In this document: positions 27,934 through 36,130 of the stretch, one piece after another
Layout of the letters: each line of letters starts with the position of its first letter
Numbering within the stretch: position 1 is the first letter of the stretch
NCBI GenBank assembly: GCA_014695325.1
Contig: JACJNZ010000039.1
Location: 248,001-312,000 of the forward strand
Direction of reading: 5' to 3'
Length of the DNA: 64,000 bases
From: Cyanobacteria bacterium FACHB-502
GTDB lineage: Bacteria; Cyanobacteriota; Cyanobacteriia; Elainellales; Elainellaceae
The notes under the pieces: generated by a model
The model's input: the letters and a program-made list of their open reading frames with translations, nothing else
The model's database searches: none
What the model was told of the DNA's origin: nothing
Translations under genes and position numbers: made by a program

Positions 27934-29175
27934 TTAACCGGATGGAGCGAAGGCGGTCATAGGCTGCTTAATTTGGGAAACGAGAGTGTGAGCGGTTTGG
28001 ACGGCTTGCCAGAGAAGATCAGAGTCCTCTAGCTGGATCTGGAACTGCTGTCGATCGAAGCTTTGTTCGGAACGGGAAGAATGAAACGGCACAAAGTCGT
28101 GTTCAGCAGAAGTACTTAGGGGAAATTGCTGGGAGGATTGTTCAAGCTGCTCAAGAATTGGAGCGAGGAGGGTTCGAGCATAGCTGCCGTAGGCAATTCC
28201 GGCAATGCGAAACGGTTCTTCCTGCCGCGCCTGCGAGGACGCCCCATTCCTTGCTACAGCATTAGGGGTTTTATCTAGCGAGAGCAAGCCCAGTGATTTG
28301 AGTTTACTCACGGTGTAGTAATTTGTGCCTCCAGCTAACTGAATATATCCAGGTAGTTTTGCCGCCAGCGCTTTTTGACCCAGTTTGACTGCTGCCAGTG
28401 TTGCGCCATTGCCAATATCACCACTCATAGGTCTACCGTCGGTTTGCCAAACTAAGGCACAGGGGAGTGGAGCCATGACTTCGTGCAGTGCCCACAGATA
28501 ATCCACAAAGCCTTCCCCATCGGGGCAGCTAATCGCAATCAGCTTTAGCGTGGGGAGAAATGGCTCGATCGCTTGCCAGAGCCGCTTGAAGTCTGCCAAT
28601 CGCCCAACTTGCGTATGAATCTCAACCGCATCTACACCAGATAACACCAGAGGGGCAACTGCCGCTGGAGAAAACACATAGGAACGAGTCGAAATTCGGT
28701 CAAAGGGACAAATCGGTACACAGCGACCGCAGCCGTAGCACTGGTCGTCAATCACGCCCGCCGATTCGCCATCCAGCCCTCGATCGGTTCCTCGACTAAA
28801 CACGATCGCCTGTGCCGGACAAACCGTTTCACAGGGGCGGGTGCAATCAGGCGGACAGCAGGCAGGGTCAAACTCAGCTTTACGAAAGTGCGGGTCTTCG
28901 CCGTCGTTGAGGCTGACCATCAGCCAGGGTAAACCCTCGATTAAAAAACCACGCTGCTGAGCGGATTTTTGCAGGCTCATCGCCGATTCCAGGGCAGATT
29001 GAGCGGCATGAATCACGGCTGGGTCGGCGGCGACATCAATACAGTCGGCTCCAGCAAGCGCGTAGGCGAGGGCTAATGTCCGAACAGCAGGAAGGTGCTG
29101 ATAACTGGCTCCGCAAATTAATTTGAACCAGTTGCCTTGCCTCAGTGAACGTAGGGGACGGTGCAAATCGGTCAC
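27934..29175 (-). CDS. ldpA: Light-dependent period protein LdpA
   Basis: LdpA is an iron-sulfur protein that relays redox and light information to the cyanobacterial circadian clock (KaiABC). The 413-residue protein from GTG 29175 shows two Cys clusters: CCPPDCTRPCETVCP near 106-120 and CYGCGRCVPICP near 146-157, consistent with two [4Fe-4S] clusters. The N-terminal segment RQGNWFKLICGASYQHLP and C-terminal TNYYTVSKLKSLG match the family. It sits immediately upstream of the Ycf45-like gene with about 30-65 bases between, suggesting co-transcription. The role is from knowledge of the family. Confidence 0.9.
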   Translation of the reverse strand: MTDLHRPLRSLRQGNWFKLICGASYQHLPAVRTLALAYALAGADCIDVAADPAVIHAAQSALESAMSLQKSAQQRGFLIEGLPWLMVSLNDGEDPHFRKAEFDPACCPPDCTRPCETVCPAQAIVFSRGTDRGLDGESAGVIDDQCYGCGRCVPICPFDRISTRSYVFSPAAVAPLVLSGVDAVEIHTQVGRLADFKRLWQAIEPFLPTLKLIAISCPDGEGFVDYLWALHEVMAPLPCALVWQTDGRPMSGDIGNGATLAAVKLGQKALAAKLPGYIQLAGGTNYYTVSKLKSLGLLSLDKTPNAVARNGASSQARQEEPFRIAGIAYGSYARTLLAPILEQLEQSSQQFPLSTSAEHDFVPFHSSRSEQSFDRQQFQIQLEDSDLLWQAVQTAHTLVSQIKQPMTAFAPSG

Positions 29176-29757
29176 CCTTACATACTAAAAGGTTATAGAC
29201 AAAATGACAGGATCATTTGTCAGCAGTCTACTACAACTCTTTTGCTTTGATGTGTAGTGTGAACTGCGAAAGCAATATTTTTTACGCATCCGTTCATCTT
29301 TAGAAAGATTTCCGCCAAGGGGGACTCGAATCATTTAAGCCCCTCAAAAACAATCTATGGAATCGCTCGTTAACAAGGTTCACAAACGCGATCGAGCATT
29401 CTTTGGGTTGCTTCAGACTGAAGCTGCCTCAGTTCAATTGCAGCAATAAATTTCAGCATGATGGCTTTTCCTGATTGAGGTGAATGTATGCCAGCACAGC
29501 CATTATTATACTACATTTGCAGCTTGCATACTACATTCAGGTTAGTTGATGGGCGATCGGCTCTGTAGTACCTGTCAGGGTGATTTTCGCAAGCATTGAG
29601 GATAGGAGGAGTGTTATGAAATTTCCCATCTGTATTGTTGCCTAGATCCCCTAAGGCTAGGGACTTTGAGGTTTTATTTGCCTGGAACTAAGAGAGCCGA
29701 TTATTCCTGATTTCAAATTCAGCAGCAACGGCTTAGGAGGTTCGATCAAAGGACATG
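29176..29757. other. Gene-free region with short repeats and a 9-codon ORF
   Basis: This gene-poor stretch separates ldpA and hemF, both on the minus strand. It contains two copies of ATACTACATT at 29508-29517 and 29528-29537, exactly 20 bases apart, and a tRNA 3'-end-like segment near 29320-29335 (GATTCGAGTCCCCC on the minus strand) without a matching D or anticodon arm. A nine-codon ORF from 29616 on the plus strand (MKFPICIVA) has a strong AGGAGG site. A short G/C repeat with ACTTTGAGG lies near 29645-29675. Nothing is a supported gene. Confidence 0.4.
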
Positions 29758-29808
29758 AAAAAAAGCTGTTGCCGTCATTCAGAACGATCGTCTGAGTTCA
29801 GCAACAGC
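29758..29808 (-). terminator. Intrinsic terminator of hemF
   Basis: On the minus strand GCTGTTGC (29808-29801) pairs with GCAACAGC (29772-29765). A shorter inner stem (TCAGA/TCTGA) lies in the loop, and seven U residues follow the outer stem. It lies about 55 bases past the hemF stop. Confidence 0.88.
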
Positions 29809-29862
29809 CAGAGCACGTTTTGTTTTGGAATCAACGCGCTACAAAATGCGAGGTTGACGCGA

Positions 29863-30909
29863 CTACTGAATTACATCTCCTTCCCAGTTAAGCCAGTCTT
29901 GCGGCTTAAGAAAAATTTCGTAGAGCTGTGCTTCTCTTGTGCCGGATTCAGGCTGATAGCCATATTCCCAGCGTACCAGGGGCGGCAGCGACATCAAGAT
30001 TGACTCGGTACGTCCGTTGGTTTGCAGACCGAAGATTGTGCCCCGATCGTAAACCAGATTAAATTCTACATAGCGACCGCGCCGATAAAGCTGGAAATCG
30101 CGCTCTCGATCGCCATATTCCGTATCTTTGCGACGTTCGACGATCGGCTCGTAGGCAGGCAGAAAGGCATTGCCGCAGTCCTGCACAAAGGCAAAAATTT
30201 CTTCCCAGTTGCGCTGATGAATGTTGCCGATCGAGTCACTGTATTGAGCGGCTAGACCCTTCTTATCAGGACCGTGATACAGCGTGTCGCGAGCATCCTG
30301 ATAGTCAAAGAAAATGCCGCCGACCCCGCGTGTTTCCCCACGGTGCTTCAGATAAAAGTATTCATCGCACCACTGCTTAAAGGTTGGATAGTATTCGCTG
30401 TGGTGACGATCGCACGCTGCTTTCAGAGTCTGGTGAAAATGCTTCACATCTTCCACAAACGGATAGTAGGGCGTGAGGTCGATGCCGCCGCCAAACCACC
30501 ATACCGGACCCGCCTCGAAGTAGCGATAGTTGAGGTGAACCGTCGGGATATAGGGATTCCGGGGATGCAGCACCATCGAAGTGCCCGTGGCATAGAAACC
30601 GTGTCCGGCGGCTTCGGGACGCTGAACCAGAATCGACGGCGGTAGATCCTTACCCCAAACCTCAGAGAAGTTGACGCCGCCCTGCTCAAAGATTCCCCCG
30701 TTTTTGATCACTCGCGATCGACCGCCGCCGCCTTCTTCGCGCTCCCAGCTATCTTGCTGAAATTGAGCCTGGCCGTCGAGTTCTTGAAGACGCTGGCAAA
30801 TCTGGTCTTGAATCTGCTTCATAAAGGCACTGACTCGCGCTTTAGAGTCAGCCGGTGGCGTAGTTCCAGAGTTTGCTGCTGAAGTGGGGGGTACAGAAGA
30901 TTTCACCAT
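29863..30909 (-). CDS. hemF: Oxygen-dependent coproporphyrinogen III oxidase
   Basis: HemF decarboxylates two propionates of coproporphyrinogen III with O2, on the way to heme and chlorophyll. The 348-residue protein has the conserved core: [20 protein letters not shown] near 98-117, [27 protein letters not shown] and the C-terminal RWEYGYQPE segment. The first 25 residues are polar, Ser/Pro-rich and not conserved. ATG at 30909 is the only good start. A strong terminator follows. No partner genes are adjacent. Confidence 0.96.
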   Translation of the reverse strand: MVKSSVPPTSAANSGTTPPADSKARVSAFMKQIQDQICQRLQELDGQAQFQQDSWEREEGGGGRSRVIKNGGIFEQGGVNFSEVWGKDLPPSILVQRPEAAGHGFYATGTSMVLHPRNPYIPTVHLNYRYFEAGPVWWFGGGIDLTPYYPFVEDVKHFHQTLKAACDRHHSEYYPTFKQWCDEYFYLKHRGETRGVGGIFFDYQDARDTLYHGPDKKGLAAQYSDSIGNIHQRNWEEIFAFVQDCGNAFLPAYEPIVERRKDTEYGDRERDFQLYRRGRYVEFNLVYDRGTIFGLQTNGRTESILMSLPPLVRWEYGYQPESGTREAQLYEIFLKPQDWLNWEGDVIQ

Positions 30910-31288
30910 AGCTCTTTAAACGCTTCAATCTCTCTTGGTCAAATTCATTGGAACGATACGGAAACAGAGCGGCAGACAAGCTTTGTCAATTGTATTATTG
31001 TTTCAATTGTCTTATCTTGAGGCTCTCTTCTTAAGGCTCTCTGTTTAGCCTAGCCCGTTTTTTAGCCTGGTTTACTGAGAAATTCCATGCTTCGCTTTCC
31101 GATCGTTTCCATCCTGTTCGCTTCTGTACTTTAGGGGAAGGAGGACAACCGGATCTAGGAGGAGTGACAAATCTTTATATCTATTTGGTTATGAAGCGAA
31201 AGAAGCATTCAACCAGGACAGAACGGGTGTGAAAGCTAGCAGGAAAGGGAGTTTTCTTGCATTTCGCCTTTGATATTACTCGCGTTGC
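30910..31288. other. Intergenic region between hemF and the ArsR gene
   Basis: This gap of about 380 bases separates hemF from the arsR-like gene end. Two copies of TCAATTGT lie near 30987-31015, around a stretch that could hold the hemF promoter. Several similar GGCTCTCT or GGCTCTCTG words occur near 31020-31045. No gene or RNA is recognised. Confidence 0.35.
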
Positions 31289-31606
31289 TTACTTTGCTGT
31301 TAACGAAGCTTTTGCATGGATGCTCTCGCTGAGTACCGGGCAGTTAAACAGGCTAATAAAGCACTCTTTCAGCAGCGATCGATTAATGGCGTGAAACTTG
31401 GTTTGCCCTTCTTTGCGAGTTTGCAGGAGTCCCGCCTCGCTCAACGTTTTGGAATGGTGGCAAAACAGTGCAAGGCTAATCTCAAGCTGAGCCGCAATTT
31501 CTGAGCCGCTCAGTTCCCCTTCGGTCATAGTGAGCCGCTCCACAATTCGCAGTCGGGTCGGATCGCCTAACGCTGCAAATATCTTCGCCCGTTGTTCAGT
31601 GTCCAT
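31289..31606 (-). CDS. ArsR/SmtB family transcriptional regulator
   Basis: This 105-residue winged-helix protein begins MDTEQRAKIFAALGDPTRLRIVE, the typical ArsR opening, and the recognition helix lies around LEISLALFCHHSKTLSEAGLL. No CxC metal site of the ArsR type (ELCVCDL) is seen; the CHH at the helix and a C-terminal Cys in FNCPVL are candidates if a metal or thiol is sensed. It is divergent from the Old Yellow Enzyme gene across about 400 bases that contain two operator-like palindromes. A direct regulator of that gene is a reasonable inference, not a proof. Confidence 0.85.
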   Translation of the reverse strand: MDTEQRAKIFAALGDPTRLRIVERLTMTEGELSGSEIAAQLEISLALFCHHSKTLSEAGLLQTRKEGQTKFHAINRSLLKECFISLFNCPVLSESIHAKASLTAK

Positions 31607-31898
31607 TGAGGTCTTACCCTTACTCCACAGGAATCGCTACAAGAATTTCTAAGAGGCTGTTTTAGAAGTATGCAATGGGCTGCATTCACCCCCAACCCCC
31701 TACAAAGAAGAGACTTTTGATCCGGGTTTCAGGTCAAAGTCTCCCGAACGATCGGGACTTCAAACTCTATTCCGGTTCAAAGTTCCTCAAGCTGGGGGAT
31801 TTAGGGGGCGGGGCGGGGCGGGTCGCCGTTTGCAGCTTTAAAGTATCTTCTTAGGATGTGATTCCATTCTAGATGGTTCTACCCTACTAATTAAATAC

Positions 31899-31914
31899 TC
31901 AAGTAACCACTTGA
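31899..31914. promoter_or_regulatory. Perfect palindrome, candidate ArsR operator 1
   Basis: TCAAGT-AACC-ACTTGA is a perfect 6-4-6 inverted repeat lying 89 bases before the OYE start codon and 293 bases from the arsR start. Confidence 0.55.
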
Positions 31915-31944
31915 CCTAACAAATCGATCGCGTTACAGTAAAAC

Positions 31945-31960
31945 TCAAATGGTTATTTAA
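31945..31960. promoter_or_regulatory. Imperfect palindrome, candidate ArsR operator 2
   Basis: TCAAAT-GGTT-ATTTAA is a near-perfect copy of the first palindrome with one mismatch; both begin with ACTCAA. Centre-to-centre distance to the first is 46 bases. Confidence 0.45.
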
Positions 31961-32002
31961 CTACTTCTGCTTACCTACTCATCCACCTACCTACCTACTC
32001 CT

Positions 32003-33103
32003 ATGTCTACTCTCAAACTCCTCACTCCCATTCAACTCGGACCCTACGAACTGCCAAACCGTCTGGTCATGGCTCCCCTGACACGCAATCGAGCTAGTGC
32101 AGGCGACGTGCCGGTTGAACTTAACGCCACCTACTACGCCCAGCGTGCCTCTGCCGGGTTGATTGTAACTGAAGCGTCGCAAATCTCGCCGCAGGGAATG
32201 GGCTATCCGGCAACACCCGGAATTTACTCCGCCAAACAGATCGAAGGCTGGAAGCAAGTGACTCAGGCAGTGCATGAGAAGGGCGGACACATTTTTCTTC
32301 AGCTTTGGCATGTCGGGCGGATTTCTCACCCGTCACTTCAGCCCAACGGTGAACTGCCCGTTGCCCCCAGCGCGATCGCCCCTCAAGGCATGGCATCCAC
32401 CTACACCGGGGAGCAGCCCTTTGTTATGCCTCGCGCCCTGGAGCTATCTGAGATTCCTGGCATTGTGGAGGATTATCGACAAGCGGCTAAAAATGCCCTT
32501 GAAGCAGGCTTTGATGGCGTTGAAGTCCACGGGGCAAACGGATATCTAATCGATCAGTTTCTTCAGGACGGCAGCAATCATCGCACCGATGAATATGGTG
32601 GATCGATCGAAAATCGTGCCCGTTTTTTAATGGAAGTTTTGGAAGCGATCGTTAGCGTATGGGGCAGCAATCGCGTGGGTCTGCGCCTGTCGCCCACCGG
32701 AACCTTTAACGATATGCACGACTCCAATCCGGCAGCCCTCTTTGGCTACGTGGTGAAGGAACTGAATCGCTTCAATCTGGCGTATTTGCATCTGGTCGAG
32801 CCGCGCTGGGATAACCCCGAAGTGCGCGACAAAACGAAAGACCTAGGCGCACATTTCTTCCGTCCGATTTATCAGGGCAAGATTATCAGTGCCGGAGGCT
32901 ACAACCGCGAAACGGGAAATGCGGTGCTGGAGGCAGACGACGCAGATCTGATCGCCTACGGCAGATGGTTTATCTCGAATCCCGACTTGCCCAAACGGTT
33001 TGAGCTGAATGCCGAATTGAACCCCTACGATCGCAACACGTTCTACGGCGGTGACGGCAAAGGCTACACTGACTACCCTGCACTGGAGCGGCAAATCGCC
33101 TAG
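32003..33103 (+). CDS. Old Yellow Enzyme family alkene reductase
   Basis: This 366-residue FMN enzyme reduces activated C=C bonds with NADPH. The barrel carries the typical MAPLTRNR segment near 23-30, the substrate-anion-binding HGANGYLIDQFLQDGSN at 176-192 (His176, Asn179, Tyr181), and SAGGYNRE plus the flavin-phosphate segment AYGRWFISNPDLP near the end. It is most similar to the classical OYE class of cyanobacteria used in chemoenzymatic studies, probably a detoxification role. An ArsR-type regulator is divergently transcribed. A terminator lies about 70 bases past the stop codon. Confidence 0.94.
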   Translation: MSTLKLLTPIQLGPYELPNRLVMAPLTRNRASAGDVPVELNATYYAQRASAGLIVTEASQISPQGMGYPATPGIYSAKQIEGWKQVTQAVHEKGGHIFLQLWHVGRISHPSLQPNGELPVAPSAIAPQGMASTYTGEQPFVMPRALELSEIPGIVEDYRQAAKNALEAGFDGVEVHGANGYLIDQFLQDGSNHRTDEYGGSIENRARFLMEVLEAIVSVWGSNRVGLRLSPTGTFNDMHDSNPAALFGYVVKELNRFNLAYLHLVEPRWDNPEVRDKTKDLGAHFFRPIYQGKIISAGGYNRETGNAVLEADDADLIAYGRWFISNPDLPKRFELNAELNPYDRNTFYGGDGKGYTDYPALERQIA

Positions 33104-33115
33104 CTTACGTAGAAA

Positions 33116-33172
33116 CAAAAAATCCCCAGCCAAAGCCAGGGATATTAATCAGGGTGCATCTACCACTACAGT
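33116..33172 (+). repeat. Hairpin plus AATCAGGGTGCATCTA element, copy A
   Basis: A small stem (ATCCC 33122-33126 with GGGAT 33139-33143) is followed by the 16-base word AATCAGGGTGCATCTA at 33147-33162. The same arrangement occurs at 42118-42162. Confidence 0.65.
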
Positions 33173-33208
33173 CTTCCGGTATTTCACAATACATCCGGAA
33201 GATTTTTT
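33173..33208 (+). terminator. Intrinsic terminator downstream of the OYE gene
   Basis: CTTCCGG (33173-33179) pairs with CCGGAAG (33195-33201), with a TAT/ATA inner pair, and is followed by A and six U residues. Confidence 0.88.
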
Positions 33209-33392
33209 CATATTGAGAACTATCACACGACGTAAAGAATCATTACCACTGCAAACGCCTGAAGGCGCATGGGGACAGGGTTCATGGCAACTTAGTAAAT
33301 GGCAACTTAATCAGGCAACTTATAAACAGTCCTTGTAAAAAGCTCCTGTAGACGTTTCCTTCTGGTCTGGGTCACGCAGTTTAGAAACCTCC

Positions 33393-34340
33393 ATGACAAT
33401 TAAGCTCGTTAAATCCTTTTCTTCCCCGATTAATTCTTCCCAAGCGAGTACCCAAGCGAATGCGGGTCAAAAAAAGCTGTGGATGGCTGCGATTAAACCG
33501 CCGATGTATAGCGTGGCAATCATGCCGATCGCTCTGGGAAGTGCCGTTGCCTATGCGGAAAGCCAAACCTTTAACCTCCCCATTTTTCTCACCTTTGTGG
33601 TTTCCGCGATCTTGATCCTTGCCTGGGAAAACGTCAGCAATGATGTCTTTGATGCTGAAACCGGAATTGATCGCAACAAGCATCACTCGCTGGTGAATTT
33701 GACAGGAAATAAAACGCTGATTTTCTGGATCGGCAACCTGCTGCTGACGCTTGGGATTCTGGGCATCGTGTCGATCGCCTGGACCCAGCGCGACTTTACA
33801 ATTTTGGGAATTATTCTGCTGTGCTGCGGGCTGGGGTATACCTATCAGGGTCCGCCTTTCCGGTTGGGCTATCAGGGACTGGGCGAAATTCTTTGCTTCT
33901 TCAGCTTTGGTCCGCTTGCCGTTGCTGCTGCCTACTACAGCCAAACTCAAACGTGGTCTGTCACAAGCCTCGCAGCCTCTGTCATTCTCGGTATCAGCAC
34001 CAGCTTGATTCTGTTTTGCTCTCACTTTCATCAGGTTGCCGACGATCTGGCAGCCGGAAAACGATCGCCTATTGTCCGCCTAGGCACACAGCAATCGGCT
34101 GAACTGCTGCCCTGGGTCTGCGGGAGCCTTTATGCACTAACGCTGCTGGGTGTGGGGCTAAGCATCTTTCCTGTATGGACGATCGCCATTTTTGCCAGTC
34201 TACCGACCGCGTATCGCCTCTGTAGCCACGTCGGAAAAAACCACAATCAGCCCGATCGGGTCAACAACTGCAAATTCATCGCCGTCTCGCTGCACTTCTG
34301 GAGCGGCATTCTGCTCTGCCTGGGCTTTGCGATCGGCTAA
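33393..34340 (+). CDS. menA: 2-carboxy-1,4-naphthoquinone phytyltransferase (MenA)
   Basis: MenA attaches the phytyl chain to the naphthoquinone ring in phylloquinone synthesis, the electron carrier of photosystem I. The 315-residue integral membrane protein has eight to nine hydrophobic helices and the prenyltransferase motif AWENVSNDVFDAETGIDRNKHHS near 76-98 (Asp-rich NDxxDxxxxxD site) and the second motif SHFHQVADDLAAGKRS near 210-225. The first 25 residues are polar. The GIY-YIG gene follows after 45 bases, so they may be co-transcribed. Confidence 0.92.
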   Translation: MTIKLVKSFSSPINSSQASTQANAGQKKLWMAAIKPPMYSVAIMPIALGSAVAYAESQTFNLPIFLTFVVSAILILAWENVSNDVFDAETGIDRNKHHSLVNLTGNKTLIFWIGNLLLTLGILGIVSIAWTQRDFTILGIILLCCGLGYTYQGPPFRLGYQGLGEILCFFSFGPLAVAAAYYSQTQTWSVTSLAASVILGISTSLILFCSHFHQVADDLAAGKRSPIVRLGTQQSAELLPWVCGSLYALTLLGVGLSIFPVWTIAIFASLPTAYRLCSHVGKNHNQPDRVNNCKFIAVSLHFWSGILLCLGFAIG

Positions 34341-34385
34341 TCCCTCATTCCCCCATCTCCTCACCTCTCATCTCCCCATCTCCTC

Positions 34386-34922
34386 ATGCCCCACCCCACG
34401 CTTCCTTTTCTCACCGACCTTGAATACCTTCCTTACCTGGACGATGAAGGACAGCTCATCGATCGCCCCTTTGGGATTGGTGTCTACGCGATTTTCGATC
34501 AGGCGAAAACCCTGCAGTATATTGGCTACTCGCGAGATGTGACACTGAGCCTCCGGCAGCATCTCGTTCGTCAGCCGCAAAAATGTTACTGGCTGAAGGT
34601 GCAGACGATCGAACGACCTAGCCGCACGTTGCTGGAAGACATTCGCACCGCCTGGATCAGCGAAAACGGCACTGTCCCACCGGGAAATGCTACGGAAGAA
34701 CCGCTCTGGAGCCAGGCGATCGATGCAAAAGAACAAATGACTGCTGAGGAACAGGCTGCCTTTGCCGCGATCGATGACCTCGGAAAAACAAAACTCCTGA
34801 AGCAGATTGCCCGTCGCGTCGAAGCTGAAGTGCTGACCCAGCTAGAACAGCGCGGCGTGAAGATGGCGGTTCGCTTTGATCCGAAACTGAAAGAAGAAGG
34901 GCTTTTGAGTTTGAAAAATTAG
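34386..34922 (+). CDS. GIY-YIG domain protein
   Basis: This 178-residue protein has the nuclease-family signature GVYAIFD at 32-38 and YIGYSRD at 45-51 with the expected Arg50 and a Glu (LLEDIRTAW) further on. The C-terminal part (about 110-178) is a helical region with no clear domain. Relatives in cyanobacteria and plants (with a domain near the N-terminus) act on branched DNA or have unknown roles. It is preceded by a C/T-rich tract. Catalytic activity cannot be confirmed from sequence. Confidence 0.83.
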   Translation: MPHPTLPFLTDLEYLPYLDDEGQLIDRPFGIGVYAIFDQAKTLQYIGYSRDVTLSLRQHLVRQPQKCYWLKVQTIERPSRTLLEDIRTAWISENGTVPPGNATEEPLWSQAIDAKEQMTAEEQAAFAAIDDLGKTKLLKQIARRVEAEVLTQLEQRGVKMAVRFDPKLKEEGLLSLKN

Positions 34923-34954
34923 AAATTTTGTTTAACCTGTTTCAGTTAAAAGGG

Positions 34955-35070
34955 GGTTTGAGAAATGCTGAATGCTGCCCAAACCGCCCCCCCTAATCCC
35001 TCATAAATCATAAATAAGGGACTTTGAGCCGAAAAAGTGAAATCGAGACACTTGAAATCGAGACACTTAC
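34955..35070. repeat. Degenerate C/G-tract repeat plus 15-base tandem repeat
   Basis: The region carries CAAACCGCCCCCCCTAATCC and GGGACTTTGAG words of the dispersed repeat family, then TGAAATCGAGACACT twice in tandem (35038-35067). It lies just before the transposase remnant. Confidence 0.6.
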
Positions 35071-35177
35071 ACAACCCGAAAACCCACAACCTGAAAACCG
35101 AGTCGGAAAACTTATGCTTATCCCTCTTCTGTCACTCTGCGCATAGGTAAATTAGGTTAAAGGGGCTGAACGTTAGG

Positions 35178-35999
35178 TTGCTGAGCATGATTGAGCAACG
35201 AGAACCAGTTGCCACTGTGGGCTTCATCAATGAATACTGTCAAGCCTACCGCCACCTGTTTGAGGATGTCAGGAGTTTTGAGCAGTTCAAGTTTTTGCAC
35301 GTGGGCCTGTTGAGTGGACTAGCGCGTAAAACCCTACCTGCGATTGCTCAACTCGTTGGTCTTCAAAACGCTCAAAGTCTCCATCATTTCCTGCGCGGTG
35401 GTGTCTGGAGCGTTGAGCAACTGAGGGCAGTTCGCCTGAGCCTGATTGCACACACCGTTGGAGAACGCCGCATCGGGTTGTGCCTCGATGAGACGGGTGA
35501 TGTCAAAAAGGGGCAAGCAACTGACTACGTTGCCAAGCAATACATTGGCAACATTGGACGTTTGTCCAATGGCATTGTTTCAGTTAATGCTTAGGCAGTG
35601 GTGGACAAACTCACCTACCCATTGTTGCTCAAGAGCTTCAAGCCCAAATCCCGGCTCGAACCCGATGACTCGTACAAAACCAAACCGCAACTTGCCATTG
35701 AAATTCTACAAGAAGTCAAAGCATTGGGCTTCGAGGTAGAGCTAGTTTTAGCGGACAGTTTGTATGGCGAAAGTGGGGATGTGATCAATACCATCGAGCA
35801 GTTCGGATGGTCTTACATTGTTGCCCTTCGCTCGAATCATGGTGTGCTTGTCGGACCGGGACAGCGAGTGCGCTACAACCGTTGGCGAGCATACGATCAG
35901 GCGCAGGTTGGACATCCCACCGAGCGCCGTCACATCCGCGAAATCATCTTCGGTGCGCGGCGCAAAACGCGCTACTTCCAAATTACCAAAGAGGGATAA
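35178..35999 (+). pseudogene. IS701-family transposase remnant, with internal stop and truncation
   Basis: One frame runs through 35178-35999 with an in-frame TAG at 35592-35594. Before it, residues such as CLDETGDVKKG resemble the first catalytic Asp of DDE IS701 transposases; after it, VDKLTYPLLLKSFKPKSRL, LVLADSLYGESGDVI and RSNHGVLV follow in family order, including the second Asp (LADSLYGES). Intact relatives read Tyr at the position of the TAG. The frame ends at about 273 codons, about 100 short of typical length, so the element is both interrupted and truncated. No terminal inverted repeats were found. It is probably immobile. Confidence 0.85.
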
Positions 36000-36028
36000 A
36001 TAACAAAAAGGCACGTTCTGCAATGCAA

Positions 36029-36057
36029 TAAAAAATCCTCCATCTAAGATGAAGGAT
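36029..36057 (-). terminator. Intrinsic terminator for the DUF4912 gene
   Basis: On the minus strand ATCCTTCATC pairs with GATGGAGGAT (one mismatch) around a three-base loop, followed by a run of five U residues. It lies about 75 bases past the DUF4912 stop. Confidence 0.75.
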
Positions 36058-36130
36058 CAAGCTTTGTTTGAAGCACTGCCATTTTGACAGCGTTAGAGGA
36101 AGTTCGGGGAAATCAAACCGAGATTTTTAA

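Larger units (their letters stand above)
31607..32002. promoter_or_regulatory. Divergent arsR/OYE intergenic region with a G-rich repeat
   Basis: This 396-base region has two parts. 31672-31822 holds a member of the dispersed C/G-tract family, ending in a G-quadruplex-capable run of four G tracts with single-C loops (31804-31822). 31890-32002 is AT-rich and carries the two palindromes at 31899-31914 and 31945-31960, plus a short CCTA/CTAC microsatellite (31975-31998) just before the OYE start. Confidence 0.55.

Noticed and set aside
29310-29345. tRNA-like 3' end (GATTCGAGTCCCCC, then a GGCGGA acceptor-like end, minus strand)
   Set aside because: No matching D-arm, anticodon arm or 5' acceptor strand lies in the expected window, so it is at most a remnant.
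34345-34385. Pyrimidine-rich CTCATCTCCCC tract before the GIY-YIG gene as a regulatory element
   Set aside because: Similar C/T-rich stretches occur elsewhere between genes here (for example 39117-39160), so a specific role is not supported.
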